From Rutidosis leptorrhynchoides (taxonomy: Eukaryota; Streptophyta; Magnoliopsida; Asterales; Asteraceae): a stretch of DNA of 64,000 bases. The stretch covers positions 76,464,001 to 76,528,000 of the forward strand of contig NC_092339.1 in NCBI RefSeq assembly GCF_046630445.1, read 5' to 3'. The notes under the pieces are model-generated. The model was not told where the DNA came from and made no database searches. It was given only the letters and a program-made list of their open reading frames with translations. Shown here piece by piece: positions 11,285 through 23,350 of this stretch. Each line of letters starts with the position of its first letter. The stretch's first letter is position 1. Made by a program: the position numbers and the translations under genes.

Positions 11285-13682
11285 TTATCCACACCTTAAA
11301 AGAAATTTCGTCCCGAAATTTAGTTGGAAGTAATAGTCGATGTCTCTTCCTTGAGACCTTGCATTGTCAATGCTATGAATAAGTGAAGATACGTCCTTGA
11401 GCATTCCCACGAATTTGGACAGTCGGGGTTTTATGTTGTATTAAGGCTTGGTTTTACGATCCACAGTTTCAACCGGTCTTTCTACGAAGAGGAGTTGTCA
11501 TCAATAGTAAGTTTATCTAGAAGGATAGCACGTTCCTGTTCCGCAGGACACGTATCTAAGTTTGTTACATGGAACGTAAGGTAAACGGAAACTTAATTGA
11601 GTCGGAGGTTCTAAACGGTAGGAAGCGGTTCCAAGACGCCCCAAGATTTCAAAAGGATCAATATTGTGGATATAAATTTCCTCGATTTCCCGAAACGGAT
11701 TACACCTTTCCAAGGTGTGGTTTTCAATATTACACGGTTACTGACTTTAAATTTGAGAGATTTTCATCTAACATTGGTATAACTCCTTTGGCGACCACGG
11801 GCCGTCTTGAGCCCTTCTCGGACTTGAACTATCTCAAAAGTTGTTTCTTGAATGATTTCGGATCTGATGATTTGCTTGTCACCTACTTCGGTCCAACGAA
11901 TAGGAGAACAACATTTGTGGTTATATAAAGTTTTGAAAAGTGTGCGTTAACACGCGAGTGGTAACTACTGTTGTAAGAGGGATCAACTAAAGGCGACAAT
12001 ACAAGTTTGTAACATGTCTTTCCAAGATGTAAATCGTTCGTTTGCTCGGTTCATCGATTTGTGGGTGGTACGCGGTACTCATGTCTAAGCGGGTTCCCAA
12101 GGTTTCTTGCAAAACTAGAAGCGATACGAGTATTGATTCGAGGTAATTGGCAATGGTACACCGTATTGGAAAAAGAATTCCTTAAGATATGTTTGAACGA
12201 GTTAGTTAGGGCTCAAAATGTTCGTTAGGACTATTCACCCTCGTGGTGAATACTAATGTAATATGAAGAGTTTCTCTATCCATCAAATTGTTACAAAGGT
12301 TTCCTTATACGGAAGTGCGAGCGATGAAGGTAGGAGTGAAATGAGGACTTAGATAGGATGAGTTTACATCTCGAGGTTGCCATATTGTGTATCCAGTTGT
12401 TAAAAGTTGAAGTTTGAAAGAGAAACGAGATAGTACACGTAGTTGTATAGTTCGGGGTTGAATAGTAGTGGGTCGTTTATCGGAAACACAAGGACGTTAA
12501 GTCGAAGAAGAGTGAAGTATCTTTGGATTGTGGGTTACCTTAAGTTCCAGTAACATCAGACGGTAACGGTGGAATAACAGAGGTATTCGAATTCTTCGTG
12601 CGAAGTAGTAAATCTCAGTTACATTGATTTTGAGTCGAGAGGGTATGCCTTTCGGCGTTCAAGTAGAAATATCTCCATATTTGGGTTCCATATAGTGCTA
12701 TACGAATTTAGCTAGTAATGTTGGTGTGAAAAATCACGCTCAAGGTTCGGGCACGGAGGGGTTTAAATTTTCCTTCAATGAGTTAACGAGGTTAGAAGTC
12801 GCGTAACACGAGAAAAGTCAGAAATGAATCTTCGGTAATAACCGGCGAGATCTAAGATTTTTACGAATACAAGTCTGAGTGGGGAGAGTTTCCTGATTAC
12901 GTGCGGCTTGATTTCGAGATTGATTGTAATGCCTTGACCATTAACATCATGGTCTAGAAAAATTGGACTTCGTTCAACAAAAATTCCCACTTGGAGAATT
13001 TGGTATGGAGTTGCTCTTTTCTCAACAGTTCGAGCGTAAGACGGTAAAGTTGTTCGTTTTCCTTCTTTACTTGAATAGGTTAAGATATCATCAATAAATA
13101 CGATAACGGATTTGTCTAGATAAGTTTGCATACGTCGTTTAGGAGGTTCATGAATACGGACGGAGTCCTAAATAAATCGAATGGTGCTAAGAGAGATTTA
13201 CAACTAATGTTGCGAGTTCGGAAAATGGCTTAGGAGACATCATCTCCCTTAACCCCCAATTGATGATAATCGGAACGGAGATCGTTTTGGAATACACACG
13301 GGTTTCACGCAAATAATCATGAGGCCATGGATACAAGGAAGAGGGCATCGGTTTTCAACCGAAAATTACTTAGTTCACAATAATCCATGCAAAATTGTAG
13401 GGAAACAATTTCTCCTTAACGAATAGGTTCCGAGCTCCCTAGTTCTATAGGTGTCAAGTCAAAATTCAAATTATCCACCCGATAAGTTTAACGTATATCC
13501 TCCGATAGAAATTTATAGACACACAATATTTTTCGTTGGTCACTTAAATTGCGTAAGTAGTGTCTAGGGGGATAGGTGGAGTGCAAAGAGCACGAGTCAA
13601 AGACTTGGTTATAAAACGTCTAGCGGTAATCGAATCGAATAAGTATGAAGTATACGGTTATTGAGAAGAAACGTACCCGTGA
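11285..13682 (-). pseudogene. Decayed and internally deleted pol of the Tekay-like element
   Basis: Pieces recognisable on the - strand: a reverse transcriptase core around 13330-12990 (VIVFIDDILTYS at ~13110-13075, the FxDD-type catalytic box) and LAGYYRRFI at ~12850, showing the RT to RNase H junction. Near 11570-11440 there is a decayed integrase C-terminal region (FVERPVETVDRK). Between these landmarks the frame changes repeatedly. The whole interval is only ~2.4 kb, shorter than an intact protease-RT-RNase H-integrase region of this lineage, so there is also internal deletion. The protease is not recognisable. A short open stretch at 12775-13131 survives only because shifts happen to avoid stops. 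It cannot make an active enzyme. Confidence 0.8.
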
Positions 13683-14831
13683 CTAGTTGTCATCTCGGGC
13701 TTCCTCGGTGTTAATGTTGAAAGCTCGGCCGCGTGTATTGGGGTTTGTCTTCTTCTCCGGGCACGCATTCTTAAAATGACCCGGTTGGCCACATTCGAAA
13801 CAAACGCCCGTCCGGTGTGCATTGGGCGTCTTTTGGGCGACGGGGGCGACGCTCCTACAATCGTTAGCCGTATGACCACTTCCTTGGCACCGATGGCATG
13901 TTAACTTACCACATTCACCATAATGACGGTTGCGGCATTTGTTGCAAAATGGTTTGCTACATTCGCCATAATGATGTTTGTGACACTTGTTGCAAGATGG
14001 TAGACTTCCGGCATAGCCTTTCTTGTCGTTGGAGGTGAAAGGCTTCTTGGCGGGGTTGTTGTTGTAGTTGCTCAATTCGGGGGCTTCCCATTTTCTTTTG
14101 TTGCCACCCGACTTATCCTCGGCTTTATATGCCGACACCTCAATTTCGTCCACCGTTTCAATCAATTGGCGGGCCATATTCAAAGCCTCTTGGTGATTAG
14201 CGGGTTTCGATGACATTACTCCTTGTTTGATGCTCTTAGGAAGACCATCCATGTACAGCTCAACCCTTAGAGACTCGGTACTCACGAGATTTGGGCACAT
14301 CAAGGCTAGCTCAGAAAATCGTTGATTATAGGCCTTTAGGTCATTCCCGACCGCTTTTAAAGTTCTTAGCTCGTGTTCAAGCTTGCGGGTCTCTTCGCAC
14401 GGGAAGTATTCGGTGATCATCTTTCCTCTTAAGTCGACCCAAGAGAGAGCGTGGGCTTTGTGGATACCCACCGATTGTACATACGTATTCCACCATGTGA
14501 GAGCGATACCGGCGAAGGTGTGAGTGGAAAATCTGACCTTGTCTTGGTCCCGACAACCGCTTATGCTAAAGACGGCTTCTGTTTGCTCAAACCATCGGGT
14601 AAGCACGACCGGTCCCCCGGTTCCATCAAAAGTGTGAGGTTTGCACCCCATGAAGTTCTTATAGGAGCACCCTTCGTTTGAATTACCGGCTCCATTGTTG
14701 TTGTTGTTGTGATTGTTGTTATTGTTATTGTTGTTAGAAGAGTGACCGGCCATGGCCGCATCCACGGCGGTGGCTATCATTCGTTGTATAGCTTGTTCGG
14801 GAGTTTCGGGAGGAGCGCGTCGACGAGCCAT
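13683..14831 (-). CDS. gag: Gag of the Tekay-like retrotransposon (382 aa, intact)
   Basis: Starts ATG at 14831-14829 (MARRRAPPETPEQAIQ) and ends TAG at 13685-13683. It has an Asn-rich linker near residue 45. The retrotransposon gag core is at ~60-220 (FDGTGGPVVLTRWFEQTE, WWNTYV, EYFPCEETRKLEHEL). At ~270-365 four Cys/His knuckles follow: two compact C-X2-C-X3-H-X3-C units (CNKCHKHHYGEC and CNKCRNRHYGEC) and two standard C-X2-C-X4-H-X4-C units (CHRCQGSGHTANDC and CFECGQPGHFKNAC). Gag packages the element RNA into particles. In this lineage gag and pol usually form one frame; here the frame closes shortly after the last knuckle and only broken pol follows. Intact gag beside dead pol suggests the copy depends on enzymes from relatives. 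Confidence 0.9.
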   Translation of the reverse strand: MARRRAPPETPEQAIQRMIATAVDAAMAGHSSNNNNNNNNHNNNNNGAGNSNEGCSYKNFMGCKPHTFDGTGGPVVLTRWFEQTEAVFSISGCRDQDKVRFSTHTFAGIALTWWNTYVQSVGIHKAHALSWVDLRGKMITEYFPCEETRKLEHELRTLKAVGNDLKAYNQRFSELALMCPNLVSTESLRVELYMDGLPKSIKQGVMSSKPANHQEALNMARQLIETVDEIEVSAYKAEDKSGGNKRKWEAPELSNYNNNPAKKPFTSNDKKGYAGSLPSCNKCHKHHYGECSKPFCNKCRNRHYGECGKLTCHRCQGSGHTANDCRSVAPVAQKTPNAHRTGVCFECGQPGHFKNACPEKKTNPNTRGRAFNINTEEARDDN

Positions 14832-15239
14832 TGTTCCTTCAAGACACAAGAATATCGTTGGTTAGTATTCTCAATAATACCAACCGTGATATGGAATAAG
14901 GATAAAGAGAAAATTTCCTTAACCCGCCTTAAATTCTTTATGTCATAATGTAGGAACGTCCATATGAGTCACCGTAATATAATCCCGGAAATTATATTAC
15001 CCTGATTCATATGTGCATTCGACATCATTTCATATAGTCAAGGTGGCGTGTCAATCAAATTAAACAACGTGAGATTAAGAGGAACTAAGAGTAGATATGA
15101 GTAGAAGCGTTCGAGTATAAATGCACAAGTAGTCAAGTAATTCTTACTTCAAGTCTATATGCCGGTTGTAGTCTAGACTCACCAATGTACCCTATGACTC
15201 GGGGTCGACACCAATGAACTCTAAATCCCTACAACCAAC

Positions 15240-15251
15240 GCTCTGATACCA
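15240..15251 (-). promoter_or_regulatory. Primer binding site (initiator-Met tRNA)
   Basis: TGGTATCAGAGC on the - strand, two bases inside the 5' LTR end. It matches the standard plant site for initiator methionine tRNA and fixes the orientation of the element. Confidence 0.9.
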
Positions 15252-15253
15252 AT

Positions 15254-17718
15254 TATAGCAACCCCGACAAATCGTCAAGTGACGGCGTCGTCTACGTAGG
15301 TCCCATTACATGGTCATAAGTCTTTAAGACAACCTTTGACCAAAATTTGTCGCCTTCATTTCAAAATAAAGATTGTTTCAAAGTTTACAAGAATTGTTCA
15401 TCCAAAAGTTAAGTTACAAGGTTATAAGTACAAATGAAATCTAGTCGACACGGTTTAAAGTAAAGTCAAAAGACGCTCCATGAAATGCATGTATACTCGA
15501 CATCCAATGCAAGTAACAAAAGAGTGCGGAAGCATGTATCACTTAAGCATTCAAAACCTGAGAAAAACATAGAAGAATCTGTCAACGAAAACGTTGGTGA
15601 AATCATAGGTTTAGTAAAATAAGTTGAACCACAAGTTATAGTATAAGTCGATTTTCCGAATCGTTTGAATTCCATAAGTATTGTTGTTCACCGAGCACCC
15701 AATTATCAAAGCTTAACTGTATCATTTACCTCAGCATAAAAGTGTTAGAACATACACCGTACCAGAATATATTTCATTCGCTTAACGGTAGCGAGCCGTC
15801 CGAATGAGGGTTAGTCAAACCCGTATGGATCCACACAACATAGCCTCGCTTACACCATCTGATGTAACTAATGATAATTGAATTGAGGATTTTCGTTCAA
15901 ACTCGTCCGTATCTTTGTATTCACAATTGTGTTCAATGCATAAAAGTATGAAAAAAATATATATACGTGTGAAATGTATATAAGTACGTAATGTATATGT
16001 TTCTCAGCCCACGATTTAAAAGTATAAAAGTTGTTGAAAAGTGGGACTATGATCTCACCTCGAGTGCACGAGTATAAAAGTACTTCACAAAGTAAACGTG
16101 TGCATGAAAGTTGCTTAGCCTTGACCTAAACAAGTAAGTTGTATCAATTTACCGGTTACGACACAAGGTCGGGTGAAATGTGTTAAATTAGTCCTATGGC
16201 TCGTTACGACTCGAAAAGTATAGCATGTGAATCACGTTGTCAAGTTTCATGCAAGAATCAAGTATAAAATAAAGACTAGAACGATTGCATAAGTGTTTAG
16301 TTAAGTTTGACTAAAAGTCAAACTTGGTCAAAGTCAAAGTCAACGAGGTCGGGTCGGGTATCCGACAATTTTTCTAAGTTATATAATCATATATGAGCAT
16401 GTTGGCCAAGTTTCATGTTAATCGGAGGTCCGTAGCATATCAAACATTTTACGTCAAATGACCAAGCAAAACAGCCCATTTTAGTGTATCAGGACGGTGT
16501 CCCAAAATCAGGACGGTGTCCCAATATGAAGAGTGGGACGGCGTCCCAAAATCAGGACGGCGTCCCAAATTGAAGAGTGGGACGGCGTCCCAAAAATCAG
16601 GACGGCGTCCCAATGGGCATTCAGGTCCTGTTTGCAGAAAAACACAAGTGCACGACCCAAACTTCAAACAATCACAATTTATGATCCGCAAACAATTAGA
16701 ACATGTATTTTATATCACCGGAAAGCTCTTTCGACAAGGAACGCAACTAAGCACTTTTCATCAAGCAAAAACATCATATACAATAACTGAAATCCCGTCA
16801 AGTGATCAATAGAGGTTTATTTTCAAGTTTCAAGTTCATCAATTGCAATTTAAGTTTCGGGAATCCAATTTATACATATGATATGCCGTTTTGAAGGTAA
16901 TGAAACATGTAATACAACTAAACACTTATCAATAACATTAACAAGCATTCAACGCGTCAAAAGTTCGTTTTAAGAGTTGTCAAACCCTAACCAAAACCTC
17001 AAAATCACTAATCATGTTAATGTAAGGTTTTCATGTCAATCAACACACCAAAACGAAGCTATTGAAGTAACTAACACTTTGAACACACAAACATTAACAT
17101 CTAAACACATTTCATCATCCAAAATCAAAGATTAAGCATACACTTTTCATTTTCAAGCTAGTTACACCAAAACATCAAGATCGAGCATACAAATCATATA
17201 TTCATGTTATACACGAGCCATAGACACTAACTAACAACATATCAAGTCAAAAACATGAATTTGAGAAATCTAGAGTTTTAGAAATGTTACCCAAAATCGG
17301 TGTAGTTAGTATCAAATCGTAGAGGATGACGAGAGGATTAAGAATATGTAGTCGGATTTGTTGTGAGCTTCCAAGATCAAAATTAGATGATGAATTTTGT
17401 GTTTGTCTTCTTGAGAGAAAAGGAAGAAAGAAAAAGAGGAAGAAGATGGTGAAATGAAGTGTGTGGTGGTGAGGAGTCACTAGTTAGCCAAGTTTACCCG
17501 AGTGGCGAGATTAGTCCCTCAAGTTTGTTGTCGGGTGCGGGAAATAACCAAATGAATATTTTTAAAACGCAAGTTAACGAGAGATGTTATAATCGAGTAA
17601 CGGGATTATCATGAACACTAGTTAACGAAGTGCACGAGTATAGGTGACGAGGGATGTTATTTAAAAAAAAAAAAAGACGGTGTTAAAATAATTTAACGGA
17701 AAAACGCGGGATGTTACA
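15254..17718 (-). repeat. 5' LTR of the Tekay-like element
   Basis: 2,465 bp, near-identical to 8823-11284. Its palindrome array is at 16492-16611. The inner terminus reads ...GCTATA instead of ...GCTACA. Confidence 0.93.
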
Positions 17719-20278
17719 ATGTAGATTATGCATGCTAATTGTTCCTAGATGTCCGGCTATATGCGTTCGAATATGACCTCCTGAAACGAATTGAATCTGT
17801 TCAAAAATTTGTAGCGAATGACATAACTTGATTTGTAGATGGACTTAGGACTTGTGCTTCTGGTATGTGGTTATTTACATGTTGGTGCACATATGTCATT
17901 TGTATGTTAGCTTCTGAAACCGTTGTTTGCTATGCGTTATATGTGTTACAAAATAACATGTCTAAATTCTATCCAAATCAGGAAGTCCGTAGTATTTTGT
18001 AAAACTGTACGAATTGGCTATATGAATTGCTTAGCTTTATTTACCAGTGATTATTTGAGATGTTTATGGCCATCTTCAATTGGCCGTTCGTCGTTTTCAT
18101 TCTTCTAGAATAAATGGCAGAATTTACAAAACTGGCGCGCGCTGAAAATTTTCTGAAAAACTGTCGGGCGCATTTGAGATTGCTGCGATTTTTCTATTAG
18201 GACTTAAGAGTCTGATCTCCAGATATATTTTAGGACTTTGAGTTATGGAGATTTTGACGCGTATTTCAAGTCAAACGGACCTGTACTTATTTTTATAAAA
18301 ATTCTGGAAGTTGACTACATTATTTAAGCTAAATATTATGTGCAATTGACTTTGTTTGACCAAATGAGTTTGGGTCATACGAGCCTACTTTGACCCATAT
18401 GCGAAATTTTGAGAACCAAAGGTATGTAACACATCCCGTATATTGATTTAAGTATGTTTGCAAGTTTTGGTGCTTTAAAAATGAGTTTGGGTCAAATTTG
18501 GTTTAAAGAAAGTTTTATGACTCATTCGGGTCAAACGTGCATAAATTGACCCATATGCATAATTTTGAAAAACGAAAGTCACCAACACATCTAAAATGTC
18601 ATTTTTGAGCTGTGATAAAAATTTGGTTAAGTCAGGTCAGCCGGATTCAAATTTGGATCGTCAACCGAAAATTTTAGTATTTTAACAAAATTGTCAAAAT
18701 GACTCTCGGACCTACTTTGAGGACTCGCAAGTTGAAATCAGTTAAGTTTAGATAAAAACTATTATTTGGTATTGAAAGTATTTGCGACAAGCTTTAAAAC
18801 GATATATTATTTGTATAATTTTGTTGAGTCTAAACAGGTATAAAACAAGCGAGAAAATGGGCAATCGTTGCTGATTTTGAACACTTAAAACAAATTTTAT
18901 CAGCATTTTATGTTTCGGGAGACTGTTTTCGCGAGGTCATAACTTTAAAATCGTAACTCCGTTTTTGTCAAATAAACTGTCTATAGAAAGGTGGGATGAC
19001 ATACTTTCCAATGGTCACGACCTAAGGTATTATATCAAATTTGGTGGGACCTGGAATCAGCTGCAAAATACTAAAAAATACATATATGTAAATAATATAA
19101 ATTTTTCTAAGTAAAAATGAATAACTTAAGTTTGACCTATGTTTGACTACTTGACCAACTTGTGTAATTTTATGCGGTTGTTGACTTGTGTTAACCATGT
19201 TGACTTGCGTTTAACTTGCGTTTGACTTACATTTGACTTACTTTGACTTGTGTTGACTTGCGTTGACTTTTGTTGACTTTTGCTAAATTTTGCTAAATTT
19301 ATGAGTCGGACTTGAGCAATAGGACTATACGAACCCTATGACATGACCTAGCTTGTTAGATATTTATTAACCAACATATATTCTTTAGGATGAGGTCTAC
19401 TGTTACTTGCATTCCGAGTATTGGTTACATCTACGTGAATTGTTTATTGGGCTACAAAGGTGAGTTTCATTTGCTCCCTTTTTAATTGCTTTTGCAATAT
19501 ATATTTTTGGACTGAGAATACATGCGCTGTTTTATAAATATTTTACGAAATAGGCACAAGTACTAAAACTAATTCTACGTGGGTTTAAACCAGAAATATA
19601 CCCTTAGCTTGGTAACATTAAACTACTTGTCTATGTACGGTAGGCGCGAATCCTAAAGATAGATCTATTGGGCCTGACAAACCCCATCCTGACTATGGGA
19701 TGCTTTAGTACTTCGAGGTTATTTTAAACACACCTGATCTGGTGTACTTCAGAGGGTAAAACATGAACGTTAAGGCTTGTTACCGGGTGCCTACAACTTA
19801 TAGAATACTTTTATACACTTGCAAGTGTACATATATTTATAGACGGAAATCTTGTGGTCTATTAAAATAATGAAAATGATTGTTTATGATAAACTAATGA
19901 ACTAACCAACCTTTTGGTTGACACTTTTAGCATGTTTATTCTCAGGTTTTTCAAAAGTGCTTCCGCTGTCTGCTTGCTATTTGCTCAAGGTGCTGCATGG
20001 AGTCTTTTATGCCATATTTTCAAAAAGACATTGCATTCAAATATTATTGTTATAATCTGTTATTAAATAAATTGATGATTTAGTCATTTTGTATAAGTTA
20101 TCATATATATTTGGGATATGTCTATATTTTGGTAAACTTTCTATGTATAGAAAGTATTTAAAAAAAAAAATGAAAGCAATATTTTATCAAAACGTATCAT
20201 ATAGAGGTCGAAACCTCACTGTGGGACCGTAGATAACGTACCGCGTCAATAGCGATTTTGGCGGGTCGTTATACTTAG

Positions 20279-22499
20279 TTGTGAGCCAACTAATCTCAAA
20301 GTAACTACTCGCTTTGCGAGTAGTCTAGAGCCGTTGCGGGTGAGTATTTGTGTCTATAAAGGGTTATAATATTTGCTCATAGAATTTATAACTATGCGAG
20401 TAGCGGGTCGCTTTTATAATCGTATCATGATATTAACCTGCGGAGATTTTTAAATTTTACCCCTTATATGGAAGCTTCATTGTTAGTGGAGATCCTAAAT
20501 GCGATCCTTAAGGTCGGTCATGTGATAACTCATAACTTATATGTAATCATATAAGATCTTTGTGTAAAAGTGTTAGATTTGCAACAATAATAATTTTTCT
20601 TGTTAGTTTGTTAAGTAGCTAAAAGATAAACAATGCCCAGTTTTGATTTTTGAACCGTGAGAACTTCGTGAGTATATTTATAATTAAGCGGACCCTAAGC
20701 TCACTTATGTTATAATTAACACTAATGGACACTAAGCTCACGGTTGAGCTTAGAGCAACTAAATATGTTGAAAAATGAACTCAGTGTGAGTTATAATGAT
20801 CTATCGATATGTTTATATAGATATCACAAACCTAAAATGTTCAAAAATCCTAGCCGACCCAAACTCACAATTGGACTTGGACGTAACCTAATATAATATG
20901 TATATAATCTCTCGCAGGCGGTCCAAATGATGAAATCGCGAAAGTCTGAATAGGAATGACACACTAACTATCAAAAAATATATAAAACAACTTTTTTCTT
21001 ATTTGTTGCATGAATTATATTTTTGCTAATAAAGTTGCATGTCGTTTCAGCTTTCTCATTTTTCGCTAATAAAGTTGCTTTGTCTAAGGATTGGGTACAT
21101 TTCCTTTTTTGTAAGATTGCTTAAGGATCGAACAGTACTTTAATAAACAACTTTTATTAATTATAACAATGATTTTCAAACACTGCAAAGTAAAGAGTTT
21201 TGAGATTTTTTTCCTCATTGTTTGGAACCTAATCAAGTTAGACGGTTCATCTTTACACAAAAAATGCATGAGTTTGCATGAATCAAGGATAAAATGGAAA
21301 GCAAAAAGTAGAAAAAAGAAATAAATAAATATAACAAGGAAAGAATTGGTGGTAAGATCGATATACGAAACATGTCTTTAAGTGAGTTATTTATTTATTT
21401 ATTTATATTTATATTTATCTTAAAAAATTAGATGTTAATATAAGTTAAAAAAAAAAAAAAAGAAGTTTCGTTTTATAGGAGGGCTTAAAAATGGAGGTAA
21501 AATACTAGAAGCTTTTAGACAAAAAAAAAAAAAAAGGAAAAAAAAAAAAAAAAACTAGATACCAAAGCTATTAAAAAAAAAATTTGTAAAAAAAATCTCT
21601 TCATTTTTTTATTTGACTCTTTATTTTTACAATTTCAGTTATTTTACCAAAAAAATGCAGTAATAAACTTTTACAAAAGCAACATCAAAATAAAAAATTA
21701 AAAATTAGAATCAAAGTCACACCTATCACCACCATTGTAAAAACTACAATTACTCTCGATTAATCCCCGATTACTTATTTTTGAGAATAGTCCGTTTAAT
21801 TAATCAGTTAACGTCGATTAATAAGTAGAAACTGGATTTATTGATCGGAGTCGGTTAAGGTAAAAAAAGTCAACTTTTAATGTGAATTTAAATCAGAATT
21901 TTAGAGTTTTTTCAAAAATGTAAGATTTTATACAATAGAGGAATGTTAAACTTCATATTTATGGATATAACTCTATTCTATATTTATACGTATAATTTTA
22001 AAATATATTATTTAAATTCATAAAAAATCAATCCAATTAATTTCCAGAATTACCGGCCACCACCGACTAATCCCCTTTTCAACAAACACAAACCCCTTCC
22101 CTCTTCCCTCGCGCGGAAATTGATTATTTTATATGGAATCAAATCATACCTTTTTTTCCGTCTGTATCAACGAATTAATCAATATGTTCGAATCTATGTG
22201 AGTATTTCGTTTTATAATTATTTTTATATACATCTACTTTTTTTTGATCGTATTTATAGTTACATGTATGTATTAGTTAGCATCTGTATGTATAGAGATT
22301 TTAGGTCAAAAGTCGAAACGTGTTACGCTATCGAAGATTGAATATGTCCGTTAATAAGAGTGAGCTACTTATTCTGTGTTTGGGGTAATATTATGGAATT
22401 ACTTTAACATTCATTAGATTAATGATTAATGATTAATGATATGATGAGTTATCATTGTTTGTGTAGTCCCTTACTTAATGTTGGTTTTATTGGATAAAG
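20279..22499. other. Intergenic region with hairpin and poly-A tracts
   Basis: Contains a perfect hairpin at 20304-20324 (ACTACTCGC-TTT-GCGAGTAGT) and long A-runs at ~21445-21560. A short stretch at 22341-22387 could be a relic of the first exon of the adjacent phosphatase (MSVNKSE, then TYSVFG), but this is weak. No other gene seen. Confidence 0.4.
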
Positions 22500-22779
22500 C
22501 ATTGTGTGTTATTCCACCTGATCTTAATCGTGACTCGTGAGGAATGAGTGGCAGCGTTACCTAGGGCGTTGGTTGCCGGTTTTGACAAAACGGATAAAGA
22601 TTTTCAACAGAAAGGTATACACAAGTATCTTTCGTAAATCTTTCGAAAATTACATGTTCTGGATGTACGTGACTACATCGTTTGTGGTAATATCTACTTT
22701 TATATCAGGCTTGAAGTATAATGACGTAGGCTTAGCATATAATCGTTTTGCTAGTATTGGGACTTTAGCTTAGAACTAG

Positions 22780-23100
22780 TTGTGGAGCCCTCGCTTCGCG
22801 CCGGGTGCTCCGTTTTGAATGCGAGTAAAAAAAAAAAAAGTGTTATCTATTTTGTAAAAAAAAAAAAAAGTGTTGATCTATTTTGTAAAAAAAAAAAAAA
22901 AAAATTTCGACATCTAACATTGAAGGGTTGTTCCTTTGTGAAAGTTGCTTCTTTTAGCGTTCGGGTTTTTTTTAAAAAAAAAAAGTTAGTTGATCTATTT
23001 TGTAAAAAAGAATATTTTTCGACATCTTTTGGTAGCATTGAAGGTTGTTCCTTTTATGAAAGTTGTTTTTTTATCGTTTGAGACAAAAAAAAAAGTAGCA
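22780..23100 (+). repeat. Tandem ~130-bp repeat with poly-A runs, inside a pseudogene intron
   Basis: Two full and two partial units share TTGATCTATTTTGTAAAAA, TTTCGACATC and CATTGAAGG...GTTCC. They are preceded by a GC-rich hairpin-like segment GGAGCCCTCGCTTCGCGCCG near 22792. It looks like a non-autonomous mobile element fragment; class unknown. Confidence 0.6.
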
Positions 23101-23300
23101 CAGTAGTAGCGTGGTGAGTGTTATTATTCAATATTTTTAGTGTTAGTGATGGGATAAATAATATTTTAGAATATAGGTATAAAATGGGGGGGTTCGATTT
23201 GTATTTTAATGAAAGTTAGGGGGTTGGGTGTGTGGAAAAATGAAATATTAAATAGTACTATTCATAACTAATAAGACAAAGTTTGGCTATTAGTTATATT

Positions 23301-23350
23301 AGTAATAGTAATAGTAATAGTAATTAGTAATAGTAATAGTAATAGTAATG
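23301..23350. repeat. (TAATAG)n-like microsatellite
   Basis: Irregular TAATAG repeats with one interruption. Confidence 0.85.

Larger units (their letters stand above)
8823..17718 (-). mobile_element. Complete Tekay-like Ty3/gypsy element with intact gag and dead pol
   Basis: Two direct repeats (8823-11284 and 15254-17718) bound the element, and the 5-bp duplication ATGTA flanks it (8818-8822 and 17719-17723). On the - strand the LTRs start TGTAACATCCCGCG. The primer site TGGTATCAGAGC, complementary to initiator-Met tRNA, sits at 15251-15240 beside the right LTR, which is therefore the 5' LTR. A gag ORF follows. The interval before the 3' LTR is only ~2.4 kb of decayed pol, ending in a stretch just inside the left LTR (11285-11300) that acts as the PPT. 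The LTRs differ by about 12 substitutions and one 3-bp poly-A length change by eye (~0.5%). That is a recent insertion despite a non-functional pol. Confidence 0.93.
7484..20273 (+). mobile_element. Solo LTR (~3.9 kb) interrupted by a nested Tekay-like element
   Basis: Starts TGTAATAACCCGAC at 7484 and ends GGGTCGTTATA at 20273. The same 5 bases, CTTAG, flank both sides (7479-7483 and 20274-20278). Without the nested insertion (8823-17718 plus its extra duplication) it is about 3,889 bp. No primer site, polypurine tract or coding frame is present inside, so it is a solo LTR left by recombination between the two LTRs of an element. The family relates to the LTR fragment at 50152-53292: both start TGTAATAACCCG and share a stretch near 19464 and 53162 (GTGAGTTTCATTTGCTCC). 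The final CA has become TA. Confidence 0.8.

Noticed and set aside
12775-13131. 118-codon frame with RT-like words
   Set aside because: Internal frame changes relative to real RT motifs; part of decayed pol.
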